A stretch of DNA of 64,000 bases from Shewanella algidipiscicola (GTDB lineage Bacteria; Pseudomonadota; Gammaproteobacteria; Enterobacterales; Shewanellaceae): NCBI RefSeq assembly GCF_003605125.1, contig NZ_QPQT01000003.1:62001-126000 (forward strand), in the 5' to 3' direction. The notes below the pieces were generated by a model. The model saw nothing but the letters and a program-made list of their open reading frames with translations, had not been told where the DNA came from and made no database searches. Of the stretch, positions 1 to 8,935 are shown one piece after another. The position numbers and the translations under genes are program-made. How positions within the stretch are numbered: the first letter of the stretch is position 1; each line of letters opens with the position of its first letter.

Positions 1-1698
1 CGCATTATTCGCCGTGCCGTGCGCCACGGCAATAAGCTAGGTGCTACCGAATCATTTTTCTACAAGTTAGTTCCGGCACTGATTGATGTGATGGGCGATG
101 CAGCGAAAGGCCTTAAAGAGACACAAGCCATTGTAGAAAAGTCGCTTCAAGCGGAAGAAGAGCAGTTTGCCCGTACCCTTGAGCGTGGTTTAGGCATTTT
201 AGATAATGCGCTTAATGGGCTCGACGGCAAGGTACTTGACGGCGAAACGGCATTTAAACTCTATGATACTTATGGCTTCCCTGTCGATTTGACTGCCGAT
301 GTGTGCCGCGAACGTGATATTACCGTAGATGAGGCTGGTTTCGAGGCGGCGATGGCAGAGCAGCGTCGTCGCGCCCAAGCGGCAGGGCAGTTCGACGCCA
401 ATTACAATGAAGGGCTGAAAATTGATCAACATACCCACTTCTGTGGTTATAGCGATCTTAATGGCGAAGCCAAAGTGGTAGCCCTGTATCGTGATGGTCA
501 AGCTGTAACTGAACTGTCAGCAGGTGAGGATGCGGTGATTGTGCTGGAAAGCACTCCGTTTTATGGGGAATCTGGCGGACAATGTGGTGACAAAGGCTTA
601 CTGAGTGGCGATGGCGCTGAGTTTAGTGTGAGCGACACGCAAAAGTATGGCCAAGCGGTTGGTCATGTCGGTAAACTGCAAGCCGGTACTATCCGTGTTG
701 GCCAAGTGTTATTGGCAGAGGTCGATAAAAAATTAAGACATCGCACCGAGCTAAACCACTCTGTCACGCATCTGTTACATGCTGCGCTGCGCCAAGTACT
801 AGGCAGTCATGTGAGCCAAAAGGGATCGCTGGTTGATCCTGAGCGCCTACGTTTTGATTTTTCTCATTTCGAAGCGGTAAAGCCGGCGGAATTGCAAGCG
901 GTAGAAGACTTAGTGAATACCCAAATCCGTCGTAACCACGAGCTGAAAGCTGAGGTGATGGATATTGAGCAAGCTAAAGCACAAGGTGCGATGGCCTTGT
1001 TTGGTGAAAAATATGACTCACAGGTACGTGTTGTGACCATGGGCGATTTTTCTATCGAACTTTGTGGTGGTACCCACGTTGGCCGCACGGGCGATATTGG
1101 TCTGTTTAAGATCACCTCTGAAGCTGGTATCGCAGCAGGTATTCGCCGTATTGAAGCGGTAACGGGGGCGGCGGCAATGGCATATGTGCGTGAGCAACAG
1201 TCTCAGCTTGAGCTGGCTGCTAGCTTGCTTAAGAGCGACAGTGCTTCCGTGGTGGCCAAGCTTAAGGCGCAACTTGATAAAACCAAGCAGCTTGAAAAAG
1301 AGTTGTCACAACTTAAAGACAAGTTAGCGGCCGCAACCAGTGCCGATCTCGCTGGAGAAGCCATCGAGCTTGGCGGCATCAAGGTGCTGGTTAAAAAGCT
1401 TGATGGTGTCGATGCGGGGGCGCTACGTGGCTTGCAAGATGAACTTAAGCAGAAGTTACAATCGGGCATCGTGGTGCTTGGTATTGCTGGTGACGAGAAA
1501 GTTAATCTGATCGTGGGTGTCACCAAAGACTTAACGGCAAAAGTGAAGGCTGGCGAACTGGTCGGTATGATCGCCTCTCAGGTTGGCGGTAAAGGCGGTG
1601 GTCGCCCTGATATGGCTCAAGCCGGTGGTAGTGAACCTGCTAAGCTCGACAGCGCCTTGGCGTCGGTATTGCCTTGGTTAACCGAACGTCTAAGCTAA
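1..1698 (+). CDS. alaS: alanyl-tRNA synthetase, C-terminal part (5' end outside window)
   Basis: AlaRS charges tRNA-Ala with alanine and hydrolyses mischarged Ser/Gly-tRNA. The reading frame is open from base 1, so the gene is cut by the window edge. About 565 of the usual ~870 residues remain: the end of the tRNA-recognition part, the editing domain and the C-Ala domain. The editing-domain zinc ligands are visible as HSVTHLLH (about 250 residues into the visible part) and CGGTHVG (about 100 residues later). A coiled-coil stretch rich in K, L and E follows, then the C-terminal glycine-rich [15 protein letters not shown] motif. The identity is clear. A strong terminator follows the stop codon. 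Confidence 0.98.
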   Translation, partial: RIIRRAVRHGNKLGATESFFYKLVPALIDVMGDAAKGLKETQAIVEKSLQAEEEQFARTLERGLGILDNALNGLDGKVLDGETAFKLYDTYGFPVDLTADVCRERDITVDEAGFEAAMAEQRRRAQAAGQFDANYNEGLKIDQHTHFCGYSDLNGEAKVVALYRDGQAVTELSAGEDAVIVLESTPFYGESGGQCGDKGLLSGDGAEFSVSDTQKYGQAVGHVGKLQAGTIRVGQVLLAEVDKKLRHRTELNHSVTHLLHAALRQVLGSHVSQKGSLVDPERLRFDFSHFEAVKPAELQAVEDLVNTQIRRNHELKAEVMDIEQAKAQGAMALFGEKYDSQVRVVTMGDFSIELCGGTHVGRTGDIGLFKITSEAGIAAGIRRIEAVTGAAAMAYVREQQSQLELAASLLKSDSASVVAKLKAQLDKTKQLEKELSQLKDKLAAATSADLAGEAIELGGIKVLVKKLDGVDAGALRGLQDELKQKLQSGIVVLGIAGDEKVNLIVGVTKDLTAKVKAGELVGMIASQVGGKGGGRPDMAQAGGSEPAKLDSALASVLPWLTERLS

Positions 1699-1726
1699 AC
1701 TCCAGTGGTGAATAACCCTCTTAAAT

Positions 1727-1755
1727 TAAAAAGCGCTCATTGAGCGCTTTTTTTA
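1727..1755 (+). terminator. rho-independent terminator of alaS
   Basis: Perfect inverted repeat AAGCGCTCA / TGAGCGCTT with almost no loop (1731-1749), flanked by A and T runs, so it could work on both strands. It starts about 30 bases after the alaS stop. Confidence 0.85.
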
Positions 1756-2215
1756 TCTCTTCGGCGCCTGCATGAAGGTGGCTTACCTCCAATGCGTGGC
1801 TAATGAGATAGTAATGAGGTGTGCTTAAGTTGGTTTTGTCATTGTTGATTATGTTTAGGGTTGAAAAATTGAACACTTGACCTGATATTAATGATTGTTG
1901 GACTCTGACAAGTGCTTGGGCAAGTGTTTGGCGTTGATGAGCATCGGCCAGCAATTGCAGGAGAAAAACGACAGAGGGTTGCCTATTGCACCATGGCAAG
2001 ATAGCAAGGGTATTAGGCCGTGATGACGGGGTAAGTGGAAAGAGGGTTGCACTGCGAGTTGATCTTGTCTTTGATCTTTTAGATATGCGGCGTTGTCTAT
2101 GCCGATATTTTTCTACAAAACGGTAGTAAAAAAAGCAATCCTACGCTAGGGAAAGCATACAAATAACCTAGTCAGGAAAATTTAAATCAATAAAGGTGCA
2201 ATTAGCAGGGGTTTT
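1756..2215. other. intergenic region alaS-csrA, no convincing gene
   Basis: No RNA gene or repeat is recognisable here. The only open frame (minus strand, 1721-1999, TTG start) runs into the alaS terminator and has no recognisable domain. From memory, many Shewanella and Vibrio genomes carry lysC (aspartokinase) between alaS and csrA; here it is absent. Confidence 0.5.
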
Positions 2216-2257
2216 TTGACAGAACACTATTAATTTGTACTAAGCTGACCGTATAAT
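2216..2257 (+). promoter_or_regulatory. putative sigma-70 promoter(s) of csrA
   Basis: A perfect -35 TTGACA (2216-2221) is followed after 16 bases by TACTAA (2238-2243). A perfect TATAAT (2252-2257) lies slightly downstream with a poorer -35. Either or both could drive csrA, which starts at 2315; csrA is known to have several promoters in other gammaproteobacteria. Confidence 0.6.
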
Positions 2258-2314
2258 AAAGGTTATAACGGATTAGTGCCGTATAAGCAGAATTAGAACC
2301 AAAGGAGCAAAAAC

Positions 2315-2512
2315 ATGCTGATATTGACTCGTCGTGTTGGTGAAACACTGATGATTGGTGATGAAGTTACTGTCACCGTTTTGGGCGTAAAGGGTAATCA
2401 AGTTCGTATCGGTGTTAATGCACCGAAAGAAGTATCTGTTCACCGTGAAGAGATCTATCAGCGTATTCAGTCTGAAAAATCAGGTAACTCTTCTGACGGC
2501 GGTAACTTTTAA
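2315..2512 (+). CDS. csrA: carbon storage regulator CsrA
   Basis: A small dimeric RNA-binding protein that binds GGA motifs in mRNA leaders and represses or stabilises messages for carbon storage, motility and biofilm. The 65-residue product begins [15 protein letters not shown] and contains the [14 protein letters not shown] core and [11 protein letters not shown] helix typical of the family, at normal length. A good ribosome binding site (AAGGAGC) lies about 8 bases before the ATG. It stands alone between alaS and the tRNA cluster, with its own promoter and terminator. The position next to tRNA-Ser/tRNA-Arg genes is conserved in enterics and Shewanella. Confidence 0.98.
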   Translation: MLILTRRVGETLMIGDEVTVTVLGVKGNQVRIGVNAPKEVSVHREEIYQRIQSEKSGNSSDGGNF

Positions 2513-2544
2513 GCAAAACGCTTAATAAAGTCGACAACGATAAG

Positions 2545-2569
2545 AGTCAGCATATTGCTGACTTTTTTG
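2545..2569 (+). terminator. terminator of csrA
   Basis: Perfect 7-bp stem AGTCAGC / GCTGACT with a 5-base loop, followed by a T run. It starts about 33 bases after the csrA stop. Confidence 0.85.
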
Positions 2570-2682
2570 TTTTAAGCCGCTAGCTTTTTAAGCGTAATGG
2601 CGATATTGCGGACACCTATTACCTATTAAGGCTATGAACTGCTTAAAAACAGTCCAAACAAATTTAGTTTCATAGAAATGGT

Positions 2683-2710
2683 TTGACTTATTTTCGGCAA
2701 ACAGTAATAT
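2683..2710 (+). promoter_or_regulatory. promoter of the tRNA-Ser/tRNA-Arg cluster
   Basis: TTGACT (2683-2688) and TAATAT (2705-2710) are 16 bases apart, followed by a GC-rich discriminator (GTGCGCC) typical of stringently controlled stable-RNA promoters. The first tRNA begins 16 bases later. Confidence 0.65.
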
Positions 2711-2725
2711 GTGCGCCAAGAAAAC

Positions 2726-2817
2726 GGAGAGGTGGCCGAGTGGCCGAAGGCGCTCCCCTGCTAAGGGAGTATGGGCTTTAAATCCCATCGAGGGTTCGAA
2801 TCCCTCCTTCTCCGCCA
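2726..2817 (+). tRNA. serV: tRNA-Ser(GCT), copy 1
   Basis: 92 nt including encoded CCA. The acceptor stem GGAGAGG pairs with CTTCTCC (one G-T), the anticodon loop is CTGCTAA with anticodon GCT, a long class-II variable arm is present, and the T loop is GGTTCGAATCC. It reads AGC/AGU codons. It is the first gene of the cluster and identical to the copy at 3275-3366. Confidence 0.97.
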
Positions 2818-2841
2818 TTTCTTAACTGTAAAAAAAACGAT

Positions 2842-2918
2842 GCGCGTGTAGCTCAGCTGGATAGAGTACCTGGCTACGAACCAGGCGGTCGGAGGTTCGA
2901 ATCCTCCCACGCGCACCA
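2842..2918 (+). tRNA. tRNA-Arg(ACG), copy 1
   Basis: 77 nt with encoded CCA. The acceptor arms GCGCGTG / CACGCGC pair perfectly. The anticodon loop CTACGAA gives anticodon ACG, expected to be edited to ICG so that it reads CGU/CGC/CGA. The sequence is identical to the three following copies. Confidence 0.97.
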
Positions 2919-2948
2919 TTACAGTAAAATAAGTTATAGAGATAAGAT

Positions 2949-3025
2949 GCGCGTGTAGCTCAGCTGGATAGAGTACCTGGCTACGAACCAGGCGGTCGGA
3001 GGTTCGAATCCTCCCACGCGCACCA
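2949..3025 (+). tRNA. tRNA-Arg(ACG), copy 2
   Basis: 77 nt, identical to copy 1 including CCA; separated from it by a 30-nt spacer of unrelated AT-rich sequence. Confidence 0.97.
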
Positions 3026-3056
3026 TCTATAGTTTATTGGGATTATGTGTTATTTT

Positions 3057-3133
3057 GCGCGTGTAGCTCAGCTGGATAGAGTACCTGGCTACGAACCAGG
3101 CGGTCGGAGGTTCGAATCCTCCCACGCGCACCA
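3057..3133 (+). tRNA. tRNA-Arg(ACG), copy 3
   Basis: 77 nt, identical to copy 1 including CCA; 31-nt spacer from copy 2. Confidence 0.97.
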
Positions 3134-3189
3134 TATTCAAATAAATTTGACGGTCAATTCCGTCTTTTTTATGTTTTACGTAAAGTTTT

Positions 3190-3266
3190 GCGCGTGTAGC
3201 TCAGCTGGATAGAGTACCTGGCTACGAACCAGGCGGTCGGAGGTTCGAATCCTCCCACGCGCACCA
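3190..3266 (+). tRNA. tRNA-Arg(ACG), copy 4
   Basis: 77 nt, identical to copy 1 including CCA; 56-nt spacer from copy 3. Only 8 bases separate it from the next tRNA-Ser, so they share a transcript. Confidence 0.97.
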
Positions 3267-3274
3267 TTTTATGC

Positions 3275-3366
3275 GGAGAGGTGGCCGAGTGGCCGAAGGC
3301 GCTCCCCTGCTAAGGGAGTATGGGCTTTAAATCCCATCGAGGGTTCGAATCCCTCCTTCTCCGCCA
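3275..3366 (+). tRNA. tRNA-Ser(GCT), copy 2
   Basis: 92 nt, the same sequence as copy 1 at 2726-2817 including CCA and the long variable arm. It closes the cluster and is followed directly by a terminator. Confidence 0.97.
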
Positions 3367-3372
3367 TTATTA

Positions 3373-3399
3373 AAACCCGTACTTGTTACGGGTTTTTTT
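3373..3399 (+). terminator. terminator of the tRNA cluster
   Basis: AAACCCGTA / TTACGGGTT stem with a 4-base loop followed by seven T residues, directly after the last tRNA. Confidence 0.85.
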
Positions 3400-3431
3400 A
3401 TGCCTGTTTTTCACCGTATACTTTACTTACC

Positions 3432-3626
3432 CAAGTTACTTACCTAAGTTATTTGGGTAAGTTATTTGCTCAAGTGATTTACCTAAGTTATTTGCTCAAG
3501 TGATTTACTTAAGTTATTTGCCCAAGTGACTTACCTAAGTTATTTACTCAAGTGATTTACCTAAGTTATTTGCTCAAGTGATTTACTTAAGTTATTTGCT
3601 CAAGTGACTTACCTAAGTTATTTACT
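3432..3626. repeat. 13-bp minisatellite, 15 units
   Basis: Fifteen head-to-tail 13-bp units, two types alternating for most of the array: CAAGTGATTTACC-like and TAAGTTATTTGCT-like, giving a 26-bp composite. Units 4-9 (3471-3548) and 10-15 (3549-3626) are the same 78-bp block with a single base difference, so the last doubling looks recent. The units contain in-frame stops and are not coding. The array begins about 30 bases after the tRNA terminator and degenerates after 3626. Confidence 0.9.
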
Positions 3627-4163
3627 CAGGTTGTCCTCAGGCTCGATAGCGCCGCCTCTATAGCATTACACTTCCTTACGCTGCATGAGGACTGCACAAT
3701 CGTCACCACTCAATCGTTTTATCTCAGTGAGTCTGCATAGTCGGTTTAACTCGATAGCCGTATCGATAGCTTAGTCGTAGTGATAGTTAAACGGCGTTAG
3801 TTAATGCCATTTGCCGATGTTGCTTGTCACCTCGAACTGACGCTCTTTAACATGCCGTGCAGATATGAGCCTCTATGTCTTGCCACTATTGATTGAATAA
3901 CTTTGCATAATCGGTTAATCGGCTTATGTTGATGATGTCTATTTTTATCTGAATGACACGACTTTTTTAATTGATTGCTATTTCAGCTCGCTTTTTTGTC
4001 ATATCTTCACATTTATCGCCTTTTATTTATTGAATTATCAGCTTGAGTTAGATAGTTTTAATAATTTTGGTATGACCAATTTACATTTTGCTCGTATTTT
4101 TGTTATAGATTGGTTATGGTTCTTCTGTGTTTGAAACATTTTGATTGGCTGATGCTAAATAAC
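3627..4163. other. intergenic region before oadG, no gene seen
   Basis: About 540 AT-rich bases with no open frame of note, no RNA gene and no clear repeat. A transcript may end at the terminator-like hairpin at 4164-4190, but no gene that would need it is visible. Confidence 0.5.
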
Positions 4164-4190
4164 CACCTCGCGCTTTGAGGTGATTTTTTT
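4164..4190 (+). terminator. terminator-like hairpin upstream of oadG
   Basis: CACCTC / GAGGTG stem with a 7-base loop followed by A and eight T residues. It lies 80 bases before the oadG start with no gene upstream, so it may be an attenuator in the oad leader or the end of an unannotated small RNA. Confidence 0.6.
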
Positions 4191-4270
4191 TGCTTAAAAA
4201 TTGAATAAGTAGTAAGTCGCTAGTATTTTTTCTGCATCCACAGAGATTAAGGTTATTCGAAGAGGACAAT

Positions 4271-4513
4271 ATGAATTCTATTGCTCAACAAATGAATGAT
4301 GCATTGATGATTATGGTGTTGGGAATGGGACTGGTGTTTGTGTTCCTGTCGATGCTTATTTTAGCGATAAGCCTAGTGGCATGGAAATTTGGACCAGAGC
4401 AATCAACTACTGCCAGTACTGATTGCGATATCCCTGAATCTTCGCAGGCTATCGAGCCTAAATTGGTTGCAGCAATCACCGCGGCGATTCATCAATATCG
4501 CGCCAACGCATAA
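4271..4513 (+). CDS. oadG: oxaloacetate decarboxylase gamma subunit
   Basis: The small membrane subunit that anchors and assembles the sodium-pumping oxaloacetate decarboxylase. The 80-residue product has one N-terminal membrane segment (about residues 12-38, MIMVLGMGLVFVFLSML) and a short polar tail, as in OadG. A purine-rich ribosome binding site (AGAGGA) precedes the ATG. It is first in an oadG-oadA-oadB operon; 19 bases separate it from oadA. Sequence conservation in this family is low, so the call leans on topology and neighbours. Confidence 0.93.
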   Translation: MNSIAQQMNDALMIMVLGMGLVFVFLSMLILAISLVAWKFGPEQSTTASTDCDIPESSQAIEPKLVAAITAAIHQYRANA

Positions 4514-4532
4514 TAAATAGTAGGGAGTTTTT

Positions 4533-6344
4533 ATGAGCAAGCCACTTGCATTAACCGATGTTGCCTTACGGGATGCACATCAATCTATCCTTGCCACTCG
4601 TCTTCGACTCGAAGATATGCTGCCTATTGCGCCACAGTTGGATAAAATTGGCTTTTGGTCGCTGGAATCTTGGGGCGGTGCCACATTTGATGCCTGTATT
4701 CGTTACTTAGGGGAAGATCCTTGGGAGCGCATTAGAGCATTAAAAAAAGCGATGCCAAATACGCCGCAGCAGATGTTACTGCGTGGACAAAACTTGTTGG
4801 GCTATCGCCATTACGCCGACGATCTGGTGCAGCGTTTTGTCGAACGTGCCCATGACAATGGTGTCGATGTGTTTCGGGTGTTTGATGCCATGAACGATGT
4901 GCGCAATCTTGAAACGGCAATTAAGTCTGTGGTCGAGGTGGGTGGCCATGCCCAAGGCACTATCTCTTACACCACAAGCCCTGTCCATACTTTGTCTACC
5001 TGGGTCGATATGGCTAAACGCCTTGAGGATATGGGGTGTCACTCGCTGTGCATTAAAGATATGGCGGGTCTGCTTAAGCCATATGAGGCTTATGATCTCA
5101 TCAGTCAGCTAAAAGCTCAAACCAACTTAATTGTGTCACTGCATTGTCACGCCACAACAGGCCTTAGTACTGCCACCTACCAAAAGGCGATTGAAGCAGG
5201 CATCGATGTGCTCGATACTGCTATCTCATCGATGAGCCAAACGTATGGTCACAGTGCGACAGAAACCTTGGTCGCTATGGTTGAGGGCACCGATAGGGCA
5301 ACGGGATATGATATGGCGTTGCTCGAAGAGATTGCCGCCTATTTCCGCGAGGTAAGAAAAAAATACGCCGCATTTGAAGGTGAGCTCAAGGGGATTGACT
5401 CACGCATTTTACGTGCTCAGGTGCCAGGTGGTATGTTAACCAATATGGAAAACCAATTGCGCGAACAAGGCGCCGCCGACAAATTAGACTTAGTGCTCGA
5501 GGAGATCCCGAAAGTTCGCCAAGATCTCGGCTATTTGCCCTTGGTCACGCCCACATCACAAATTGTGGGTAGCCAAGCGGTGATCAATGTATTGACTGGG
5601 CAGCGCTATAAATCGTTGACCAAAGAGACCGAAGGGGTGCTTAAGGGCGAATACGGGGCAACTCCCGCGCCCGTTAACCAAGCGCTGCAACAACGTGTAC
5701 TTGCTGGCGCAGAGGCCATCACATGTCGCCCAGCCGACTTACTTGCGCCAGAGCTAGATAAGCTGCGCAGCGAGTTATCGACTAAGGCTGAGGCCGAAGG
5801 GATGACATTGGCAACAGAGCTAGATGATGACGTACTCACTTACGCCTTGTTCCCACAAATTGGCCTTAAGTTCCTTAATAATCGTAATAACCCTGACGCA
5901 TTTGAGCCAACGCCTCAAGCGCCTAGCAGGCAAGTGGCAAGTGAAGCGGCTATTACATCGCCAAAGGTGAGTGATAAGCGTGGAGCAGAGACCTATACGG
6001 TAAATGTTCAGGGTCAAAGTTTTGTAGTTGAAGTGGCCCCTGGTGGTGATATTAGCCAGATAGTGCCTAATGAGAATGTGGTGCCCTTTACGGCACCAAC
6101 AATCAGCCCAAGCGTCGATGCCGATGCAGCGAAGGCTGCAATGAGTGCACCATTGTCCGGGAATATCTTTAAGGTGAATGTAGCCTTGGGGGATGCCGTC
6201 AAGGCGGGCGATGTGGTGATCATTCTCGAAGCCATGAAGATGGAGACTGAGATCCGCGCCGAATTTGACGGCGTGATCTGTCAGGTTTGGGTAAAAGAAG
6301 GTGACTCTGTTGCCGTTGGCAATCAATTGCTTGCCATAGCATAG
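4533..6344 (+). CDS. oadA: oxaloacetate decarboxylase alpha subunit (biotin-carrying)
   Basis: Carries out the carboxyltransferase step: CO2 moves from oxaloacetate to biotin on the same chain, giving pyruvate, and is later released by OadB with Na+ export. The 603 residues show the N-terminal carboxyltransferase barrel ([11 protein letters not shown] near residue 8, LCIKDMAG near 173, LHCHATTG near 205), the conserved carboxylase domain, a proline/alanine-rich linker around 455-520, and a C-terminal biotinyl domain with the biotinylated lysine in EAMKMETE (near 570). Length is normal. It lies between oadG and oadB with short gaps, so the three are co-transcribed. Confidence 0.97.
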   Translation: MSKPLALTDVALRDAHQSILATRLRLEDMLPIAPQLDKIGFWSLESWGGATFDACIRYLGEDPWERIRALKKAMPNTPQQMLLRGQNLLGYRHYADDLVQRFVERAHDNGVDVFRVFDAMNDVRNLETAIKSVVEVGGHAQGTISYTTSPVHTLSTWVDMAKRLEDMGCHSLCIKDMAGLLKPYEAYDLISQLKAQTNLIVSLHCHATTGLSTATYQKAIEAGIDVLDTAISSMSQTYGHSATETLVAMVEGTDRATGYDMALLEEIAAYFREVRKKYAAFEGELKGIDSRILRAQVPGGMLTNMENQLREQGAADKLDLVLEEIPKVRQDLGYLPLVTPTSQIVGSQAVINVLTGQRYKSLTKETEGVLKGEYGATPAPVNQALQQRVLAGAEAITCRPADLLAPELDKLRSELSTKAEAEGMTLATELDDDVLTYALFPQIGLKFLNNRNNPDAFEPTPQAPSRQVASEAAITSPKVSDKRGAETYTVNVQGQSFVVEVAPGGDISQIVPNENVVPFTAPTISPSVDADAAKAAMSAPLSGNIFKVNVALGDAVKAGDVVIILEAMKMETEIRAEFDGVICQVWVKEGDSVAVGNQLLAIA

Positions 6345-6352
6345 GAGTTCAC

Positions 6353-7483
6353 ATGGAAGGATTTCTGGCTTTTTGGGCCGAATCAGGCATTGCCAACTTT
6401 AGTGCTGGGCAATTACTGATGATGGCCGTGGGTGGGCTATTGCTGTATTTGGCTATCGCTCGTAGGTTTGAGCCCTTGTTGTTATTACCTATCGGTTTTG
6501 GCGCCGTGTTGGCTAATATTCCTAATGGTGGTTTTACCGACGAGGGGGGCTTACTTTATTTTGCCTACCATGTAGGTATTGAAACAGGGGTATTTCCCTT
6601 ACTTATCTTTATGGGGGTAGGGGCGCTAACCGATTTTGGAGCCTTGATTGCTAATCCTAAGATGCTACTGCTTGGCGCCGCGGCGCAGTTTGGGATTTTT
6701 GCCACCTTAATTGGTGCCATTGGCCTTAATTTAGTGCCTGGTTTTGAATTTAGCATGCAAGATGCAGCGGCGATTGCCATTATTGGCGGAGCCGATGGCC
6801 CTACTGCAATCTTCTTAGCATCTAAGTTAGCGCCAGATCTGCTTGGGGCTATTGCGGTTGCGGCATACTCTTATATGGCGTTGGTGCCCATTATTCAGCC
6901 GCCGATCATGAAGTTACTCACAACCGAGTCTGAACGTCAAATCAAGATGGAGCAACTACGTGAGGTCAGCAAGAAAGAGAAGATCTTTTTTCCGCTGATG
7001 GTGCTGGGGTTAACTATCTTGTTTTTACCTGCGGCAACGCCACTTGTGGGCATGTTTTGCTTAGGTAACTTGATGCGCGAGTCTGGTGTGGTCGATAGGC
7101 TATCTAATACCGCTCAAAATGAACTTATCAATATTGTCACCATCTTTTTAGGGTTAGCCGTTGGCTCTAAGCTCTCTGCCGATAAATTTTTGCAGCTAGA
7201 AACCTTGGGCATATTGGTACTCGGCGCCGTCGCATTTGCCATCGGTACCGCGACAGGGGTATTGATGGCAAAGTTAATGAATAAATTATCCGGCGGGAAA
7301 ATTAACCCTCTGATTGGCGCGGCTGGTGTCTCGGCGGTACCTATGGCAGCGCGAGTGGTCAATAAAGTGGGTCTCGAAGCGAACCAACAAAACTTCTTAT
7401 TGATGCATGCGATGGGACCAAATGTGGCGGGAGTGCTTGGCTCGGCGGTCGCGGCTGGTGTGTTACTGGCTGTGCTTGGCTGA
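6353..7483 (+). CDS. oadB: oxaloacetate decarboxylase beta subunit (Na+ pump)
   Basis: Integral membrane subunit that decarboxylates carboxybiotin and couples this to Na+ export. 376 residues, hydrophobic throughout with about nine to eleven membrane segments. The family-diagnostic stretch [17 protein letters not shown] (near residue 145) carries the ion-binding aspartate, and the C-terminal [14 protein letters not shown] region is also typical. It starts 8 bases after the oadA stop and closes the operon, followed by a strong terminator. The closely related glutaconyl-CoA or methylmalonyl-CoA decarboxylase beta subunits are excluded mainly by the OadG/OadA partners. Confidence 0.96.
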   Translation: MEGFLAFWAESGIANFSAGQLLMMAVGGLLLYLAIARRFEPLLLLPIGFGAVLANIPNGGFTDEGGLLYFAYHVGIETGVFPLLIFMGVGALTDFGALIANPKMLLLGAAAQFGIFATLIGAIGLNLVPGFEFSMQDAAAIAIIGGADGPTAIFLASKLAPDLLGAIAVAAYSYMALVPIIQPPIMKLLTTESERQIKMEQLREVSKKEKIFFPLMVLGLTILFLPAATPLVGMFCLGNLMRESGVVDRLSNTAQNELINIVTIFLGLAVGSKLSADKFLQLETLGILVLGAVAFAIGTATGVLMAKLMNKLSGGKINPLIGAAGVSAVPMAARVVNKVGLEANQQNFLLMHAMGPNVAGVLGSAVAAGVLLAVLG

Positions 7484-7515
7484 TAGTGTAAGCGCAGGCA
7501 GTGATAAAGATAATG

Positions 7516-7546
7516 CGGCCTACTGAGTTCAGTAGGCCGTTTTTTT
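7516..7546 (+). terminator. terminator of oadGAB
   Basis: Perfect 11-bp stem CGGCCTACTGA / TCAGTAGGCCG with a 2-base centre, followed by seven T residues. Confidence 0.9.
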
Positions 7547-7622
7547 ATATCTGCCAAATGATTGTTTCGTCATTGATATCGCCAATGTTAGTGATTGCTT
7601 AGTCAAGCTAATGCTTAATCAG

Positions 7623-7636
7623 TTGATGCAGATCAA
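7623..7636. promoter_or_regulatory. FNR/EtrA-type palindrome
   Basis: TTGAT GCAG ATCAA is an exact match to the FNR-family consensus TTGAT-N4-ATCAA. A poor -10 (TAGTCT, 7656-7661) is spaced so that the site would sit near -40, a class II activating position. The nearest downstream gene is the small CDS at 7719. Confidence 0.6.
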
Positions 7637-7667
7637 CAACTCTCTATCTGATCCGTAGTCTGATGAT

Positions 7668-7683
7668 GGTGATGTGCGTCACA
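7668..7683. promoter_or_regulatory. CRP-like site
   Basis: GGTGA-N6-TCACA, one base off the CRP half-site consensus TGTGA-N6-TCACA. It lies between the FNR-type palindrome and the small gene, close to the expected transcription start. Confidence 0.45.
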
Positions 7684-7718
7684 AGTATTGTGATTGTTTG
7701 AACTGAATGAGGATGACG

Positions 7719-7910
7719 ATGATGGAATTACAAGCTAACTGCCATACGGATCTGTGTGTGAATGGCAAATGGTTTCACTATGATCACGGCGAGGGTTCAG
7801 TTTTCATGTTAAACGGTGGTAGCCCCTTAACGTTCGAGCTTGATTCGTTACCGACAACCGAAGCAGAACTTGAGGCTTACCTTAGCATTATCTCGGATCA
7901 ATTTTGCTGA
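7719..7910 (+). CDS. small conserved-looking protein of unknown function
   Basis: A 63-residue acidic soluble protein (MMELQANCHTDL...). I do not recognise a family. It has two cysteines in the N-terminal half (NCHTDLCV) and one at the very C-terminus (DQFC), and a WFHYDHGEG stretch. Start: ATG codons at 7707, 7719 and 7722 are in frame; 7719 best fits the purine-rich GAATGAGGA just upstream. It stands alone between oadB and a convergent SEC-C gene, behind the FNR-type and CRP-like sites, which suggests anaerobic or catabolite control. Coding status rests on ribosome binding site, promoter context and protein-like composition. Confidence 0.6.
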   Translation: MMELQANCHTDLCVNGKWFHYDHGEGSVFMLNGGSPLTFELDSLPTTEAELEAYLSIISDQFC

Positions 7911-7949
7911 TGTAGCAATGATACTAACAGGCTATCACTGCTAAACCAC

Positions 7950-8291
7950 TTATTGCTTACCACAACATTTTTTGTATTTTTGCCCGCTGCCGCAGATGCA
8001 GGGATCGTTGCGCTGTGGTTTTTTCTCCACAGTGGCGGTTTTGGGTTTATTTAAAATCCCCATCAAGGCGCTAATATCTTCAGCGACTTCAGACTTGATG
8101 TCGATGTTGGCGACTAGTTGATGTTCATCGACTAATGCCTTCACTTCTGCATACCTAGCTTCACTATTGACGATAAGTGCTAGCGGAAACGCTTCACTGC
8201 CAGGTTTAGCGACTCGCTTAGTGTTATAACCATAACTTTCATGTTTTGGCTTAGGCGTTTTACGGCCTTTAAAGAAAAACTTATCAGACAT
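7950..8291 (-). CDS. SEC-C zinc-motif protein, PBPRA1643-like
   Basis: A 113-residue protein ending in a SEC-C zinc-binding motif, [19 protein letters not shown], the same kind of tail found on SecA and YchJ. The N-terminal part (basic start, then a [15 protein letters not shown] segment) resembles the small SWIM/SEC-C family named after Photobacterium PBPRA1643. The role is unknown; the motif binds Zn2+ and often mediates protein or ribosome contact. It is a single gene, converging with the small gene at 7719. Confidence 0.85.
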   Translation of the reverse strand: MSDKFFFKGRKTPKPKHESYGYNTKRVAKPGSEAFPLALIVNSEARYAEVKALVDEHQLVANIDIKSEVAEDISALMGILNKPKTATVEKKPQRNDPCICGSGQKYKKCCGKQ

Positions 8292-8376
8292 AGCATTTCC
8301 AGAGTATTGCCTTCACGGCGTCAAAAGGGCCGTTATCTTACCAGAACTTGCGATGAGCACTAGCGCCTTAGGCAAA

Positions 8377-8562
8377 TTAATATCTCAGATTCTGATCGGC
8401 GGTGAGCCAGAGTATAAAGCCCAAAGATAAGATCACCGTCATACTGATCGCGATGATATAGATAAAGCCTTTTTTGCCCTGTTTTAACGGCACGCCAGTT
8501 AAATGTAAAAACAGGGTCCAAAATAGGCATAACACAATAGGAAGTAAAAACAGACGAGCCAT
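8377..8562 (-). CDS. small two-span membrane protein, unknown function
   Basis: 61 residues with two membrane segments (about residues 3-23 and 33-54) separated by a short basic loop (KQGKKG). No family recognised. The reading frame is clean and the composition is membrane-protein-like. It lies about 85 bases upstream of the SEC-C gene on the same strand and might share its transcript. Confidence 0.6.
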   Translation of the reverse strand: MARLFLLPIVLCLFWTLFLHLTGVPLKQGKKGFIYIIAISMTVILSLGFILWLTADQNLRY

Positions 8563-8875
8563 AAATATCCTAAAAGTAAGCGTAAATATTGCTCAAGTAT
8601 AATACGCTTTGCGCGCTATCCACATCATTATGTGAATATTTTCCATTAGCGCATTCAAGAGACTCAGGTTTGATAAATATCAGTAGCGCGGCAAAATAGC
8701 CATTGTTAAGCGTTAACATAGCGAGGAGTAGAGGATGTGCTCATGTGTAATAATTACGCAGAATAAGCCTACGCCAACGGGCGCTCCCTTGATATATTCG
8801 TTTAAGTTAGCCTGTGAAAGAGTATTTACCTCATTAAGGCTAAAATCAGTGTAGGCATAGCTTAATGTCAAAGCA
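8563..8875. other. intergenic region, nothing recognised
   Basis: AT-rich, holding the presumed promoter of the minus-strand small membrane protein gene. No RNA gene or repeat seen. Confidence 0.4.
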
Positions 8876-8902
8876 TAAAAAAACCGCATTAGCGGTTTTT
8901 TT
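8876..8902. terminator. terminator of the dicarboxylate symporter gene
   Basis: ACCGC / GCGGT stem with an ATTA loop, flanked by A runs on the left and T runs on the right, so it can serve both strands. It lies just past the stop of the minus-strand gene at 8936. Confidence 0.75.
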
Positions 8903-8935
8903 ATGGGGTTGCTTTAGGTTAACGGGCGGTTCCTC

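Noticed and set aside
1721..1999. 92-codon minus-strand frame after alaS
   Set aside because: Starts with TTG, runs into the alaS terminator, no ribosome binding site and no recognisable domain.
2588..2818. 76-codon minus-strand frame
   Set aside because: Lies antisense across the tRNA-Ser gene and its promoter.
3432..3626. Repeat array considered as CRISPR
   Set aside because: Units are 13 bp, contiguous and without unique spacers; no cas genes nearby.
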